NCBI GenBank assembly: GCA_963682005.1
Contig: OY820914.1
Location: 4,278,001-4,342,000, forward strand
Direction: 5' to 3'
Length of the DNA: 64,000 bases
Source of the DNA: CAIYUC01 sp963682005
GTDB taxonomy: Bacteria > Bacteroidota > Bacteroidia > Bacteroidales > FEN-979
Made by a program: the position numbers and the translations under genes. This document shows, one piece after another, positions 53,955 to 63,608 of this stretch. Position 1 is the first letter of the stretch, and every line of letters begins with the position of its first letter. A model generated the notes under the pieces. It was not told the DNA's origin. It did no database searches and saw nothing but the letters and a program-made list of their open reading frames with translations.

Positions 53955-54233
53955 TTATTTTTTACCTTTATCTTTATTACCAGCATGGCCCCTGAAAATT
54001 CGGGTAGGGGCAAATTCGCCCAGTTTATGGCCAACCATATTCTCGGTGACATACACAGGGATGAATTTGTTACCATTATAAACGGCGATGGTCTGTCCGA
54101 CGAAATCGGGAGAGATCATCGAACCCCTCGACCATGTCTTGATGACGGCCTTCTTTTTGGATTCAGTGGCATCGAGGACCTTCTTCTCCAGTTTAACATT
54201 GATATACGGACCTTTTTTCAGCGATCGGCTCAT
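53955..54233 (-). CDS. rpsS: 30S ribosomal protein S19
   Basis: 92 residues; MSRSLKKGPYINVKLEKKVL and VTENMVGHKLGEFAPTRIFRG. Head of the small subunit. Confidence 0.98.
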   Translation of the reverse strand: MSRSLKKGPYINVKLEKKVLDATESKKKAVIKTWSRGSMISPDFVGQTIAVYNGNKFIPVYVTENMVGHKLGEFAPTRIFRGHAGNKDKGKK

Positions 54234-54251
54234 ATCCTTTAATTATTACGA

Positions 54252-55076
54252 TTATTTCTTTCTTTTCTCAACGATATACTTATTCGAATTCTTCTTACGG
54301 GCACGGGTTTTATATCCCTTTGCCGGCATACCTTTGCGTGATCTCGGATGACCTCCTGATGCTTTTCCTTCACCACCACCCATCGGATGATCAACCGGGT
54401 TCATGGCAACACCGCGGACGCGTGGTCTTCTGCCAAGCCACCTGTTACGTCCGGCTTTACCGGATGATTCCAGGTTGTGATCCAGGTTGGAGACCATTCC
54501 GATCGTTGCTTTACAAGCCTGCAGGATCATACGGGTTTCACCCGATGGCATCTTGATGATGGCAAACCGGCCATCCCTTGACATCAGCTGAGCATAAGAA
54601 CCAGCACTTCTGACAAGCTTAGCACCCTGACCGGGCCTGAGCTCTACATTGTGAATGATCGTGCCGAAAGGGATCTCACTCATAAAAAGAGTGTTTCCGA
54701 TTTCGGGAGGAATGCCTTTGCCAGAAAGGATCGTTTGTCCTACCTTTAACCCATGGGGAGCAATGATGTACCTCTTTTCACCGTCTTTATAAGTGACCAG
54801 GGCAATCCGTGCTGTTCTGTTGGGATCGTATTCGATCGTTTTGACAACAGCAGGAATCTCATCCTTATCCCTTTTGAAATCGATCAGTCGGTACATCTGT
54901 TTATGACCGCCACCCATGTAGCGCATGGTCATTTTACCTTCGTTGTTTCTTCCACCGGACTTCCTGTTGGGACTCAACAGGCTTTTCTCAGGCCTGTCTG
55001 AAGTGATTTCCTCAAACGTGCTGATTATTTTAAATCGTTGACCGGGTGTTGTCGGTTTGTATTTCTTGAGCGCCAT
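54252..55076 (-). CDS. rplB: 50S ribosomal protein L2
   Basis: 274 residues; MTMRYMGGGHKQMYRLIDFK and RGVAMNPVDHPMGGGEGKAS with the conserved histidine linked to peptidyl transfer. Normal S10 operon order. Confidence 0.98.
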   Translation of the reverse strand: MALKKYKPTTPGQRFKIISTFEEITSDRPEKSLLSPNRKSGGRNNEGKMTMRYMGGGHKQMYRLIDFKRDKDEIPAVVKTIEYDPNRTARIALVTYKDGEKRYIIAPHGLKVGQTILSGKGIPPEIGNTLFMSEIPFGTIIHNVELRPGQGAKLVRSAGSYAQLMSRDGRFAIIKMPSGETRMILQACKATIGMVSNLDHNLESSGKAGRNRWLGRRPRVRGVAMNPVDHPMGGGEGKASGGHPRSRKGMPAKGYKTRARKKNSNKYIVEKRKK

Positions 55077-55080
55077 TTAC

Positions 55081-55371
55081 TTAAATATTGCTATAAAAAT
55101 CAATTGTTTCACCTTTTGCTAAAGTAATGATAGCCTTTTTGTATGCACTTGACCTGCCGGCTATAAATCCACTTTTGGAATATTTCGTTTTCTTCTTACC
55201 TTGAAAATTCATGGTATTTACTTCCGAAACCTCAACTCCATATACGTCCTTGATCGCCTTTTTGATCTGGAGCTTGTTGGCACCTTTATCAACCATAAAG
55301 CCATAGCGGTTGAGCTTCTCGCCCATCTGCGTCATCTTTTCGGTTATGATCGGTTTTAAAATAACACTCAT
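55081..55371 (-). CDS. rplW: 50S ribosomal protein L23
   Basis: 96 residues; ILKPIITEKMTQMGEKLNRY and VDKGANKLQIKKAIKDVYGV. Docking site of trigger factor and SRP at the tunnel exit. Confidence 0.97.
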   Translation of the reverse strand: MSVILKPIITEKMTQMGEKLNRYGFMVDKGANKLQIKKAIKDVYGVEVSEVNTMNFQGKKKTKYSKSGFIAGRSSAYKKAIITLAKGETIDFYSNI

Positions 55372-55401
55372 TGCTAGCGGTTATTTAAGATCGTTAGATA
55401 A

Positions 55402-56031
55402 TTAATTCTGATGTACTTTTTCTATTTCCTTGATTGAACTTTCCATCACCAGGAGTTTCTTTGCTTCAAGGATAGCATAGGTATTAAGGTCTGAAGCCCG
55501 GATGATTTTAACTTTTTGAAGGTTCCTGAGAGAAAGGAGAACATTTGCATCCGTATCAGGAACAACAAGAAGTGTTTTCAAACCCTGGAATTCAAAACTC
55601 TTAAGAATTTCCGTAAAGTTCTTTGTCTTCGGTGCATCAAACGTGAAGTCTTCAACTACCATGATGTTGCTTTCTTTTGCCTTATAGCTGAGAGCAGAAA
55701 TCCTGGCAAGCTTTTTCAGTTTCTTGTTCAGTTTGAAATCATAATCACGCGGATGTGGACCGAATACACGTGCACCACCCCGGAACAACGGGCTCTTTAT
55801 GCTTCCTGAACGGGCACCGCCGGTACCTTTTTGCTTTTTCAGCTTCCTGGTGCTTCCACTTACGGTTGACTTCTCTTTGGAACTGTGGGTTCCCTGGCGC
55901 TTGTTTGCCATAAACTGCTTTACATCAAGGTAAATGGCATGGTCATTTGGCTCGATGCCATAAATGGCATCATCCAGGATGACCTTACGATCAGTCTTTG
56001 CACCTTTTATGTTATATACTTCTAATTCCAT
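55402..56031 (-). CDS. rplD: 50S ribosomal protein L4
   Basis: 209 residues; KQRQGTHSSKEKSTVSGSTR, GTGGARSGSIKSPLFRGGAR and FGPHPRDYDFKLNKK. Tunnel wall protein, and autoregulator of the S10 operon in enterobacteria. Confidence 0.98.
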   Translation of the reverse strand: MELEVYNIKGAKTDRKVILDDAIYGIEPNDHAIYLDVKQFMANKRQGTHSSKEKSTVSGSTRKLKKQKGTGGARSGSIKSPLFRGGARVFGPHPRDYDFKLNKKLKKLARISALSYKAKESNIMVVEDFTFDAPKTKNFTEILKSFEFQGLKTLLVVPDTDANVLLSLRNLQKVKIIRASDLNTYAILEAKKLLVMESSIKEIEKVHQN

Positions 56032-56045
56032 CGCTCTTTGAATGA

Positions 56046-56675
56046 TTACAGGTATCTTTCAATTACTACATATGAACCGTTGCAACCGGGTACAGCGCCC
56101 TTAACAAGTACAAGGTTCTTTTCCAATATGATCTTTAAAATCTGAAGGTTGATCACTTTCACCCTTTTTCCGCCCATCCGGCCGGCCATACGCAGCCCGG
56201 GAAATACCCTTGACGGCCAGGAAGAAGCACCAACAGATCCGGGAGCTCTCAAACGGTTATGTTGTCCATGTGTGGCTTCGCCTACTCCACGGAAATGATG
56301 TCTTTTTACAACACCCTGGAACCCTTTTCCCTTGGAAACACCAACCACATCAATGAATTCACCTTCCACAAAAATATCTACGCGAAGAATATCTCCAAAC
56401 TGCTTCTGGTGACCCGGTTCGAAACGCGTGAACTCGGCTACTACTTTTTTCGGCGTTATCCCGGCTTTATCGAAATGGCCTTTCAACGCTTTTGTCGTAT
56501 GCTTTTCTTTCTTGTCTTCAAAAGCAATCTGAATAGCATCATAGCCTTCTTTTTCTTTCGACCTGATTTGGGTTACAACGCAAGGACCTGCTTCAATGAC
56601 TGTACAAGGGATATTTTTCCCGTTACCGTCATAAATACTGGTCATCCCAATTTTTTTACCTATTAATCCAGACAT
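56046..56675 (-). CDS. rplC: 50S ribosomal protein L3
   Basis: 209 residues; MSGLIGKKIGMTSIYDGNGK, HHFRGVGEATHGQHNRLRAP and PSRVFPGLRMAGRMG. Early assembly protein. Confidence 0.98.
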   Translation of the reverse strand: MSGLIGKKIGMTSIYDGNGKNIPCTVIEAGPCVVTQIRSKEKEGYDAIQIAFEDKKEKHTTKALKGHFDKAGITPKKVVAEFTRFEPGHQKQFGDILRVDIFVEGEFIDVVGVSKGKGFQGVVKRHHFRGVGEATHGQHNRLRAPGSVGASSWPSRVFPGLRMAGRMGGKRVKVINLQILKIILEKNLVLVKGAVPGCNGSYVVIERYL

Positions 56676-56710
56676 TTGTTATATTTTTTCTATTCAAACT
56701 GAAGAGAGGA

Positions 56711-57016
56711 TTATACTTTTATTTCAACTTCGACACCACTCGGAAGTTCAAGTTTCATCAATGCATCTATGGTCTTTGATGTCGTGCTGTAAATATCCAG
56801 CAATCGCTTGTATGAACAAAGCTGAAACTGCTCCCTTGACTTCTTGTTAACGAACGTCGACCGCAGAACTGTAAAGATCTTCTTATCAGTCGGCAGCGGA
56901 ATTGGGCCACTTACAACAGCACCGGTTGCCTTGACAGTCTTTACGATCTTCTCAGCTGATTTATCAACCAGGTTGTAATCGTACGACTTCAGTTTTATTC
57001 TAATTCTCTGGCTCAC
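56711..57016 (-). CDS. rpsJ: 30S ribosomal protein S10
   Basis: 101 residues; RIRIKLKSYDYNLVDKSAEK and SGPIPLPTDKKIFTVLRSTF. Directly follows fusA; no tuf gene intervenes, which is normal in Bacteroidota. Confidence 0.98.
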   Translation of the reverse strand: MSQRIRIKLKSYDYNLVDKSAEKIVKTVKATGAVVSGPIPLPTDKKIFTVLRSTFVNKKSREQFQLCSYKRLLDIYSTTSKTIDALMKLELPSGVEVEIKV

Positions 57017-57076
57017 GTTATTGTATTTTGTTGTTTTTCAATTACAGACGCTTTTTGAAGCATCCAGGTTCACTCA

Positions 57077-59185
57077 TTATTGTAAAACGGGAACGTATCC
57101 CCTGATTTTATATAAAACTTCATCCATTTTATCCTGCGGTGTGGGTGCATAATGCAGAAACTCTAGCATGCATGTTGCCCTGCCGGAAGTGATGCTCCGA
57201 AGGGTTGTAACATAACCGAACATTTCTGCCAGAGGGACCCGTCCAAGGATCAGCTGATCGCCTGCTCTTGACTGAACTTCCTCCACATGGCCGCGCCTTT
57301 TATTGATATCGCTTGCAACGTCGCCGATATATTCACTTGGAGTAACGATCTCAAATTTCATGACTGGTTCCAGTAACACGGCTTTGGCTTTTCGTGATGC
57401 CTCGCGGAACGCAATGCTGGCAGCGATCTGGAATGCAAGAGCATCGGAATCAACGCTGTGAAAAGATCCATCGATCAGCCGTACTTTTATACTTTCCATC
57501 GGGAAACCGATCAACGGACCATTCGAAAGACCGGATTTCAAACCCTTTTCAATGGAAGGAATGAATTCCTTCGGGATATTTCCGCCGCGGATCTCATTGA
57601 TGAACTGTAACCCTTTGATGCCTTTGTCAGCAGGACCGACTTCAATAACGAGATCGGCAAACTTTCCTTTCCCGCCTGTTTGTTTTTTATATACTTCATG
57701 ATGCATGACCGTGTTCAGGATTGCTTCTTTGTATGCAACCTGCGGTGCACCACGGTTCACTTCAATATTGAATTCCCTGCGAAGACGGTCGGCAATGATA
57801 TCGAGATGGAGCTCGCCCATTCCACTGATCAGCACCTGACCGGTTTCATCATCAGTCCGCACATTAAAGGTCGGATCTTCTTCAACAAGTTTTGCCAGGG
57901 CAATGGTAAGCTTATCAATATCATCCTGGGTTTTCGGTTCGATGGCCATGTTGATGACCGGTTCCGGGAATGTCATTGATTCCAGTACGATAGGGTGTTT
58001 CAGATCGCAAAGGGTATCGCCTGTATGTATATTCTTAAAACCAACTGCAGCACCAATCTCCCCGGCTTCGATCTGCTTGAGGGGATTCTGCTTATTGGCA
58101 TGCATGAGCATGATCCGGTTGATCCGTTCCTTTGATTCGGTATTTCCGTTCAATACGGTCTGGCCTGCCTCAAGCCTTCCTGAATAAACGCGGAAGAAAG
58201 CAATGCGTCCTACAAAAGGATCGGTTGCAATCTTAAATGCCAGGGCTGCAAATGGTTCTTCCGGATCGGGTTTCCTGAATTCTTCTTTTTCAGTAAAAGG
58301 ATTCACTCCTTTAACAGCAGGTTTATCATTTGGAGAAGGAAGGTAAGTAACAATTGCATCGATCAGCAACTGGACTCCCTTATTTTTAAATGCCGCACCG
58401 CATAGAACAGGTGTTATCCGGTTTTCCAGGGTGGCTTTCCGGATGGCGGAAATTATATCTTCTTCAGAAATCGAATTTGCATCAAGGATGAATTTCTCCA
58501 TCAGTTGCTCGCTTTCTTCAGCAGTACCTTCAATAAGTTTTGTCCTGTATTCATGCACAAGATCCTTCATATCCTCAGGGATGGGGATCTCGAAGTATTC
58601 TTTTCCAAGTGAGTTCTCGTCCCAACTGAATGCTTTATTCTTCACAAGATCAACAATGCCGGTGAATTCTTCTTCGGCACCGATGGGAAGCTGCACCGGA
58701 ATAGGTTTTCCATGCAGTTTTTCAGTGATCTGGTTGATCACACTAAAAAAATCAGCCCCGGTACGGTCCATCTTATTGACAAAACTGATACGGGGAACAT
58801 GGTATTTATTAGCCTGTTTCCAAACGGTTTCAGACTGTGGTTCGACACCGCCGACAGCACAGAATATTGCAATGGCACCATCCAGTACACGTAAAGACCG
58901 TTCAACTTCAACAGTGAAGTCAACATGGCCCGGGGTATCGATGATGTTGATCCTGTATTTCTGATTATTGTAATTCCAGTAAACGGTGGTTGCTGCGGAA
59001 GTGATCGTTATTCCACGTTCCTGTTCCTGCACCATCCAGTCCATCGTGGCAGTGCCATCATGAACTTCGCCGATCTTATAATTGCTGCCAGTATAGTACA
59101 ATATCCGCTCAGTCGTCGTAGTCTTACCTGCGTCGATGTGGGCCATGATCCCTATATTGCGAATATTTACTAAGTTCTCTGACAT
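57077..59185 (-). CDS. fusA: Elongation factor G
   Basis: 702 residues from the ATG at 59183-59185 (MSENLVNIRNIGIMAHIDAG); the longer frame to 59236 runs into the REP-like palindrome. P-loop AHIDAGKTT, DTPGHVDF, NKMDRTGAD and the C-terminal domains IV-V are intact. Catalyses translocation. Confidence 0.98.
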   Translation of the reverse strand: MSENLVNIRNIGIMAHIDAGKTTTTERILYYTGSNYKIGEVHDGTATMDWMVQEQERGITITSAATTVYWNYNNQKYRINIIDTPGHVDFTVEVERSLRVLDGAIAIFCAVGGVEPQSETVWKQANKYHVPRISFVNKMDRTGADFFSVINQITEKLHGKPIPVQLPIGAEEEFTGIVDLVKNKAFSWDENSLGKEYFEIPIPEDMKDLVHEYRTKLIEGTAEESEQLMEKFILDANSISEEDIISAIRKATLENRITPVLCGAAFKNKGVQLLIDAIVTYLPSPNDKPAVKGVNPFTEKEEFRKPDPEEPFAALAFKIATDPFVGRIAFFRVYSGRLEAGQTVLNGNTESKERINRIMLMHANKQNPLKQIEAGEIGAAVGFKNIHTGDTLCDLKHPIVLESMTFPEPVINMAIEPKTQDDIDKLTIALAKLVEEDPTFNVRTDDETGQVLISGMGELHLDIIADRLRREFNIEVNRGAPQVAYKEAILNTVMHHEVYKKQTGGKGKFADLVIEVGPADKGIKGLQFINEIRGGNIPKEFIPSIEKGLKSGLSNGPLIGFPMESIKVRLIDGSFHSVDSDALAFQIAASIAFREASRKAKAVLLEPVMKFEIVTPSEYIGDVASDINKRRGHVEEVQSRAGDQLILGRVPLAEMFGYVTTLRSITSGRATCMLEFLHYAPTPQDKMDEVLYKIRGYVPVLQ

Positions 59186-59225
59186 TTTATTATACAGTAC
59201 CTTTTCAATTAATTTCAGATCGTCA

Positions 59226-59256
59226 TTCCCGCGCAAGCGGGAACCCCGTAAGGGGT
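59226..59256. repeat. REP-like double hairpin between rpsG and fusA
   Basis: TTCCCGC-GCAA-GCGGGAA is followed directly by ACCCC-GTAA-GGGGT. On the plus strand both loops are GNRA tetraloops. It sits immediately after the rpsG stop codon, inside an operon of essential genes. A decayed relative of the first hairpin is at 21136. Confidence 0.75.
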
Positions 59257-59257
59257 C

Positions 59258-59725
59258 TTAGAATCTAAAGTGTGAAAATGCTTTATTGGCTTCTGCCATT
59301 CTGTGTGTATCTTCTTTTCTTTTAAATGCGGCACCTTCTTCTTTATAGGCTGCCATGATCTCCGCTGCAAGCTTCTGGCCCATGGTCTTCTCGTGACGTT
59401 TGCGCGAGTAGTTGACCAGGGATTTCATGCCGATGGACATCTTTCTTCCCGGCCTGATCTCTGAAGGGATCTGGAAGGTAGCACCACCAATTCTACGGCT
59501 CCTTACCTCTACGGAAGGAGTGACATTTGCCAATGCCTTTTTCCAGACGTCAAGACCATTTTCCTTTGTTTTCTCTGAAACAATTTCAATTGCCTCATAG
59601 AAGATGTCATAAGAAATGTTCTTCTTTCCCATTTCCATGATATTGTTCACAAACTTGGTGACCAGTGTATCACTGAACTTTGGGTCGGGAAGGATCGCTC
59701 TTTTTTTTGGTTTTGCTTTTCTCAT
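59258..59725 (-). CDS. rpsG: 30S ribosomal protein S7
   Basis: 155 residues; MRKAKPKKRAILPDPKFSDT, EVRSRRIGGATFQIPSEIRP and SHFRF at the C-terminus. Primary head-domain assembler. Between rpsL and fusA. Confidence 0.98.
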   Translation of the reverse strand: MRKAKPKKRAILPDPKFSDTLVTKFVNNIMEMGKKNISYDIFYEAIEIVSEKTKENGLDVWKKALANVTPSVEVRSRRIGGATFQIPSEIRPGRKMSIGMKSLVNYSRKRHEKTMGQKLAAEIMAAYKEEGAAFKRKEDTHRMAEANKAFSHFRF

Positions 59726-59763
59726 ATTGATCTTGAATCGAAAATTCTTTTATTAACTCGTAC

Positions 59764-59783
59764 TGACAGGTCGTGACCTGTCA
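59764..59783. repeat. Perfect 9-bp inverted repeat between rpsL and rpsG
   Basis: TGACAGGTC-GT-GACCTGTCA. An isolated palindrome in the 70-bp spacer; no T-run follows, so it is not a terminator. Probably a dispersed intergenic palindrome or a binding site. Confidence 0.7.
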
Positions 59784-59795
59784 TCTACTGCTTTC

Positions 59796-60176
59796 TTACT
59801 TTTTCTCTTTCGGCCTCTTGGCCCCGTATTTGGACCTTCTCTGCTTTCTGCCTTCGACACCTGATGTATCCAGGGCACCTCTTATTATATGATATCTCAC
59901 GCCGGGAAGATCTTTTACCCTGCCGCCACGGATCATTACGATCGAGTGTTCCTGAAGGTTATGGCCTTCCCCGGGAATGTATGCATTTACTTCTTTTCCA
60001 TTGGTCAGACGCACCCTCGCAACCTTACGCATAGCTGAATTAGGTTTTTTCGGGGTGGTTGTGTAAACCCTGACACATACGCCTCTGCGCTGGGGGCATG
60101 AATCCAGAGCAGGAGATTTGCTTTTATCAGTTAATTTGTTTCTTCCTTTACGGACCAACTGTTGAATTGTAGGCAT
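59796..60176 (-). CDS. rpsL: 30S ribosomal protein S12
   Basis: 126 residues; MPTIQQLVRKGRNKLTDKSK, CPQRRGVCVRVYTTTPKKPN and GGRVKDLPGVRYHIIRG. Decoding-centre protein; the Lys residue at the usual streptomycin-resistance position (TTPKKPNSA) is the sensitive form. First gene of the str operon. Confidence 0.98.
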   Translation of the reverse strand: MPTIQQLVRKGRNKLTDKSKSPALDSCPQRRGVCVRVYTTTPKKPNSAMRKVARVRLTNGKEVNAYIPGEGHNLQEHSIVMIRGGRVKDLPGVRYHIIRGALDTSGVEGRKQRRSKYGAKRPKEKK

Positions 60177-60211
60177 ATCAATCTGTTTATGATATTTTCT
60201 TTACTAAAAAG

Positions 60212-60237
60212 CCCCAAAATTGGGGAGTGCAAAGGTA
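60212..60237 (-). promoter_or_regulatory. Proximal str promoter box and leader hairpin
   Basis: TACCTTTG (60230-60237, minus strand) matches the -7 consensus. It is followed by the palindrome CCCCAATTTTGGGG (60212-60225) and CTTTTTAG, which looks like a small attenuator 36 bases before the rpsL start codon. Confidence 0.55.
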
Positions 60238-60444
60238 TAAATTTCTTTTATACTTTAAATATTTCAAGAAATATTATTAATGCACTAATATTTAAAAACT
60301 TATGGATTTATTCGCGAGAGAAGAAGAAAGGAAGCATTAACTTCCAAGACAAACCGCTTTGCGGATTACCGGATCTTTGGGGATCTGGTTGAAACCTATA
60401 ATTGTCTTAATCTGTCAGGTTTCCTTGCTTATTTTCTGCGTAAT

Positions 60445-60488
60445 CCCTCAAAAAACACCTGTTTGCATTTTTCGAGGGTGCAAAGGTA
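60445..60488 (-). promoter_or_regulatory. Distal str promoter box and leader hairpin
   Basis: TACCTTTG (60481-60488, minus strand) is followed by an 11-pair stem: the arms at 60468-60478 and 60445-60455 (CCCTCGAAAAA and TTTTTTGAGGG with one G-T pair). It shares the ten-base context TACCTTTGCA with the proximal box. Confidence 0.5.
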
Positions 60489-60527
60489 AAAAACATTTTG
60501 ATTAAAAAAAGGAAAAGGTGAAAATTT

Positions 60528-63500
60528 TTAGGATTTCTGTTGATAAACTATCCGCAGGAGGCTCGGAAAAACAAACAGTAAGAGGGGCATGGCAACAATA
60601 AAACCCCCAATCACGGCGATGGCAAGGGGTTGCTGCATCTGTGCGCCAATGCCGATGCCAAGTGCCAGGGGAGACAGTGCAAGGATCGCTCCGATAGCGG
60701 TCATAAGCTTTGGCCTGATACGTAATGAAATGGCATAGCGGATCGACTTGTCCACATCATTAGTGGCTTTTAATGAGGTAAAAAACTGATTGACAGTAAA
60801 GATGGCGTTTTCAGCAATGATCCCGACGATCATGATGATACCGGTGTAGCTTCCGACATTCAACTGGATATCTGTCAGGAACAGGGCCCATATACAACCT
60901 CCGATCCCAAGAATGGATACGAAAATGACAAGCAGTGCGATCTTCAAATTCCTGAAAGTAAACAGAAGTACTGCAAACACAAGGAAGATCGCGGTTATCA
61001 GGATTAAAAGGAGTTCCCTGAAAGAGGATTGTTGTTGAGCATATGTCCCGCCATATATTATATAGTAGCCCGGCGGAAGTACCAGGTTCCGGCCGATTGT
61101 TTCTTGAATTTCCTGGATGGCACTGCCTATATCCCGGTTTTCAAGCCTGGCTGTCACCACAATATTGGATTTAAGATCTTCCCGGGTGATCTCAGGATCT
61201 CCTTTTGACAATTCAACAGAAGCAAAATAACTGAGTGGCCGGAAAGATCCGTCCGGCGCAAATATGACCTGGTTCCTGATCCTTTCGACACTGTTTTCCC
61301 TGAAATCCGTGAATCGGATCCGGATGTTAAGCATCTGTTCTCCCGACTGGACCTGGCCGACCGGTATGCCTTCACCGTATGCCTTAAGCTGTGTTTGGAA
61401 ATCCAGCGGGGTGATGTTGAACATCGCAAGCTTTTCCGGGTCAGGAGTGATGCTTACAGTAGGTCCATCAACAATGATTCCCGAAAGAATGTCTGCAACT
61501 CCATTGACTTTCTGAAGGACACGCTCCGTCTGCAAAGCAAGTGCCTGCAATTTCTGCTGATCATCTCCGAAGATCCTGATCTCAATGGGTTCCGGTCTGC
61601 CGATCAGGTCTCCCAGGAGATCGGCGATCCGCTGTCCGAACTCAATATCCAGAGCAGGTTCACGGGAAGTTACCCGCTGCCTGAGGTCGGAAATAACCTC
61701 TTCTGTTTTCTTCTTTGTTCCGGGTTTCAGCTGTATAAGGTAATCTCCTTCATTCGGAGGGATTACCCCGGTTGCCATACTGATGCTCGACATCATGTTC
61801 GTTCCTGTTCTCCGCATGTAAGTGGCTACATCAGGATGATGAAGGACAATCGTATCGACCCGCTTCAGTAAAGCGTCTGACGCATCAAGCGAAGTCCCCG
61901 GGGGGGACAGGTAATCAAGAACGATTGATCCTTCATCCAATACCGGAAGAAATCCTGTTTTCAGTTTCCCGGTCAGGATGACCGATGAAATGACAAGTAC
62001 AAGGATGAACACAAATGCATAAACGGGCTTGTTAAAGAACCACATCAGCCATCCCAGGCTGCTTTCTTCCCGGGTTGCCCCGCCTGTATGACCGCCGGTC
62101 TTCATTTCCCGGGATCTGTAGCCGAACAACAGGTGCAGTGCCGGGATTCCGATCCAGGTAACGAGAAAACTGCAGACGAGAGTGATTTCCATGGTCAGTG
62201 TCAGTTCCCTGAAAAAGCTGCCCGCAACACCGCTCATCATGATGAATGGAAGGAAGATCACAATGGTGCTCAAAGAAGAACCAAGCATCGCCGGAAACAG
62301 GTGTTTCACTGTCTCACCTGCTACAGTGTATTTATCCTTTTCAGGATGTTCCTCATGGGTCCTGTGGATCTGCTCAATGATCACGATCGCATCATCGATG
62401 ATCAGCCCAATGGACGCCGCAATGGCGCCGAGGGACATAATGTTGAGAGTGATCCCTGCGAGGTGAAGCACGATGATGGTCAATGCAAGTGTAACCGGGA
62501 TAATGAGGATGATGTTCATGCTGGCCCTGAATGACCTGAGGAAAACGATCACAACCAGGATGGCAAGGAAAAGTCCTTCATAGATCGCCCTCATCACACT
62601 GTCAATTGAATTGGTGACAAAAACGGCCTGGTCATAGTAGGGTTTCAGTACCATGCCTTTCGGCAATTCCTTCCTGATTTCTTCGGCCCGGTCGATGACC
62701 TGTACAGCAAAATCAACGAGGTTCACGTCTTTTTGCTTGATCAGGTCCAGCACTACTGCATCATGGCCATTCGCATTGATCCGGATGAACTCCTGCTGCT
62801 CATCCAGGCTGATCCGGGCAACATCACCCACATGGATCACTCTCCGGCCATCATTCCGGATCACCAACTGCTTAAGTTCATCAGTAGTTTTAATACGGGT
62901 GTCTGTCACGTTCAGGTATAATCTCCTGAAATCTGAAAGAAGTCCGTTGGACTCAATAAAATTGGTATTTCCGAGAGATTCAATAAGATTAGCGGGTGTA
63001 ACCGCCAATGCGACCATCTTTTCAGGGTCGGGTGTGATGATGAATTCTTTTGTTTTTCCTCCCCTGACGACCACATTTGAAATCCCTGTCACCTGGGCAA
63101 AGCGCGGTCTGATGAAATATAGGGCAGTATTTTTCAGTTCGATCTGCCCGGACTTCTCACTCTCAAGTGTGTAGCCGATCACCGGGTAGATATTCTGGCT
63201 CATTGCTTCGACCACAAAGTGTGTGCCCGGAGGAAGATCACTTTTGATTTCATTGATCCTTGCCTCAAGCTGAACTTTTGCAAGATCAATGTTGATTTTC
63301 CAGTCGAAAAACGCTTCAATGGTACTGCTCCCGCGGCTGGTGGAGCTTCGCACCATTGTGATCCCGTTCACCCTTTTTATGGCAAGCTCCAGTGGTTTGG
63401 TCACAGTGATCATCATTTTATCCACCGGTTGTTCTCCATTGTCGGCGATCACCATGATCTTCGGGAATGTCACATCCGGGAATAGAGACGTAGCCATCCT

Positions 63501-63608
63501 GGTGTATGAGAACCCGCCGATGATCAGCAGGACCACCAGTACAAACAGGATCGGTTTCAGGTATGTCCGGTAAGGATTATCCACACGCACAAATACCTTG
63601 TTCAACAT
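60528..63608 (-). CDS. RND efflux permease (AcrB/HAE-type)
   Basis: 1026 residues, twelve membrane segments with two large periplasmic loops. The fourth segment has the proton-relay pair in SIGLIIDDAIVIIEQIHR, a pattern of multidrug/hydrophobe exporters rather than metal pumps. SLFPDVTFPKI near the start and GSSLSTIVIFLPFI are family features. Works with a periplasmic adaptor (encoded upstream) and an outer-membrane channel (not in the window). The ATG lies within heptad array H. Confidence 0.93.
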   Translation of the reverse strand: MLNKVFVRVDNPYRTYLKPILFVLVVLLIIGGFSYTRMATSLFPDVTFPKIMVIADNGEQPVDKMMITVTKPLELAIKRVNGITMVRSSTSRGSSTIEAFFDWKINIDLAKVQLEARINEIKSDLPPGTHFVVEAMSQNIYPVIGYTLESEKSGQIELKNTALYFIRPRFAQVTGISNVVVRGGKTKEFIITPDPEKMVALAVTPANLIESLGNTNFIESNGLLSDFRRLYLNVTDTRIKTTDELKQLVIRNDGRRVIHVGDVARISLDEQQEFIRINANGHDAVVLDLIKQKDVNLVDFAVQVIDRAEEIRKELPKGMVLKPYYDQAVFVTNSIDSVMRAIYEGLFLAILVVIVFLRSFRASMNIILIIPVTLALTIIVLHLAGITLNIMSLGAIAASIGLIIDDAIVIIEQIHRTHEEHPEKDKYTVAGETVKHLFPAMLGSSLSTIVIFLPFIMMSGVAGSFFRELTLTMEITLVCSFLVTWIGIPALHLLFGYRSREMKTGGHTGGATREESSLGWLMWFFNKPVYAFVFILVLVISSVILTGKLKTGFLPVLDEGSIVLDYLSPPGTSLDASDALLKRVDTIVLHHPDVATYMRRTGTNMMSSISMATGVIPPNEGDYLIQLKPGTKKKTEEVISDLRQRVTSREPALDIEFGQRIADLLGDLIGRPEPIEIRIFGDDQQKLQALALQTERVLQKVNGVADILSGIIVDGPTVSITPDPEKLAMFNITPLDFQTQLKAYGEGIPVGQVQSGEQMLNIRIRFTDFRENSVERIRNQVIFAPDGSFRPLSYFASVELSKGDPEITREDLKSNIVVTARLENRDIGSAIQEIQETIGRNLVLPPGYYIIYGGTYAQQQSSFRELLLILITAIFLVFAVLLFTFRNLKIALLVIFVSILGIGGCIWALFLTDIQLNVGSYTGIIMIVGIIAENAIFTVNQFFTSLKATNDVDKSIRYAISLRIRPKLMTAIGAILALSPLALGIGIGAQMQQPLAIAVIGGFIVAMPLLLFVFPSLLRIVYQQKS

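Larger units (their letters stand above)
60177..60527. other. Leader region of the str operon
   Basis: About 350 bp without a credible gene between the RND permease stop and rpsL. It contains two TACCTTTGCAC promoter-like modules (60230, 60481), each followed downstream by a hairpin, and a small CCGC-GCGG hairpin near 60354. No peptide with convincing features is encoded. Confidence 0.6.

Noticed and set aside
60162..60392. 76-residue plus-strand frame in the str leader
   Set aside because: AT-rich, no recognisable features and overlaps the rpsL start in antisense.
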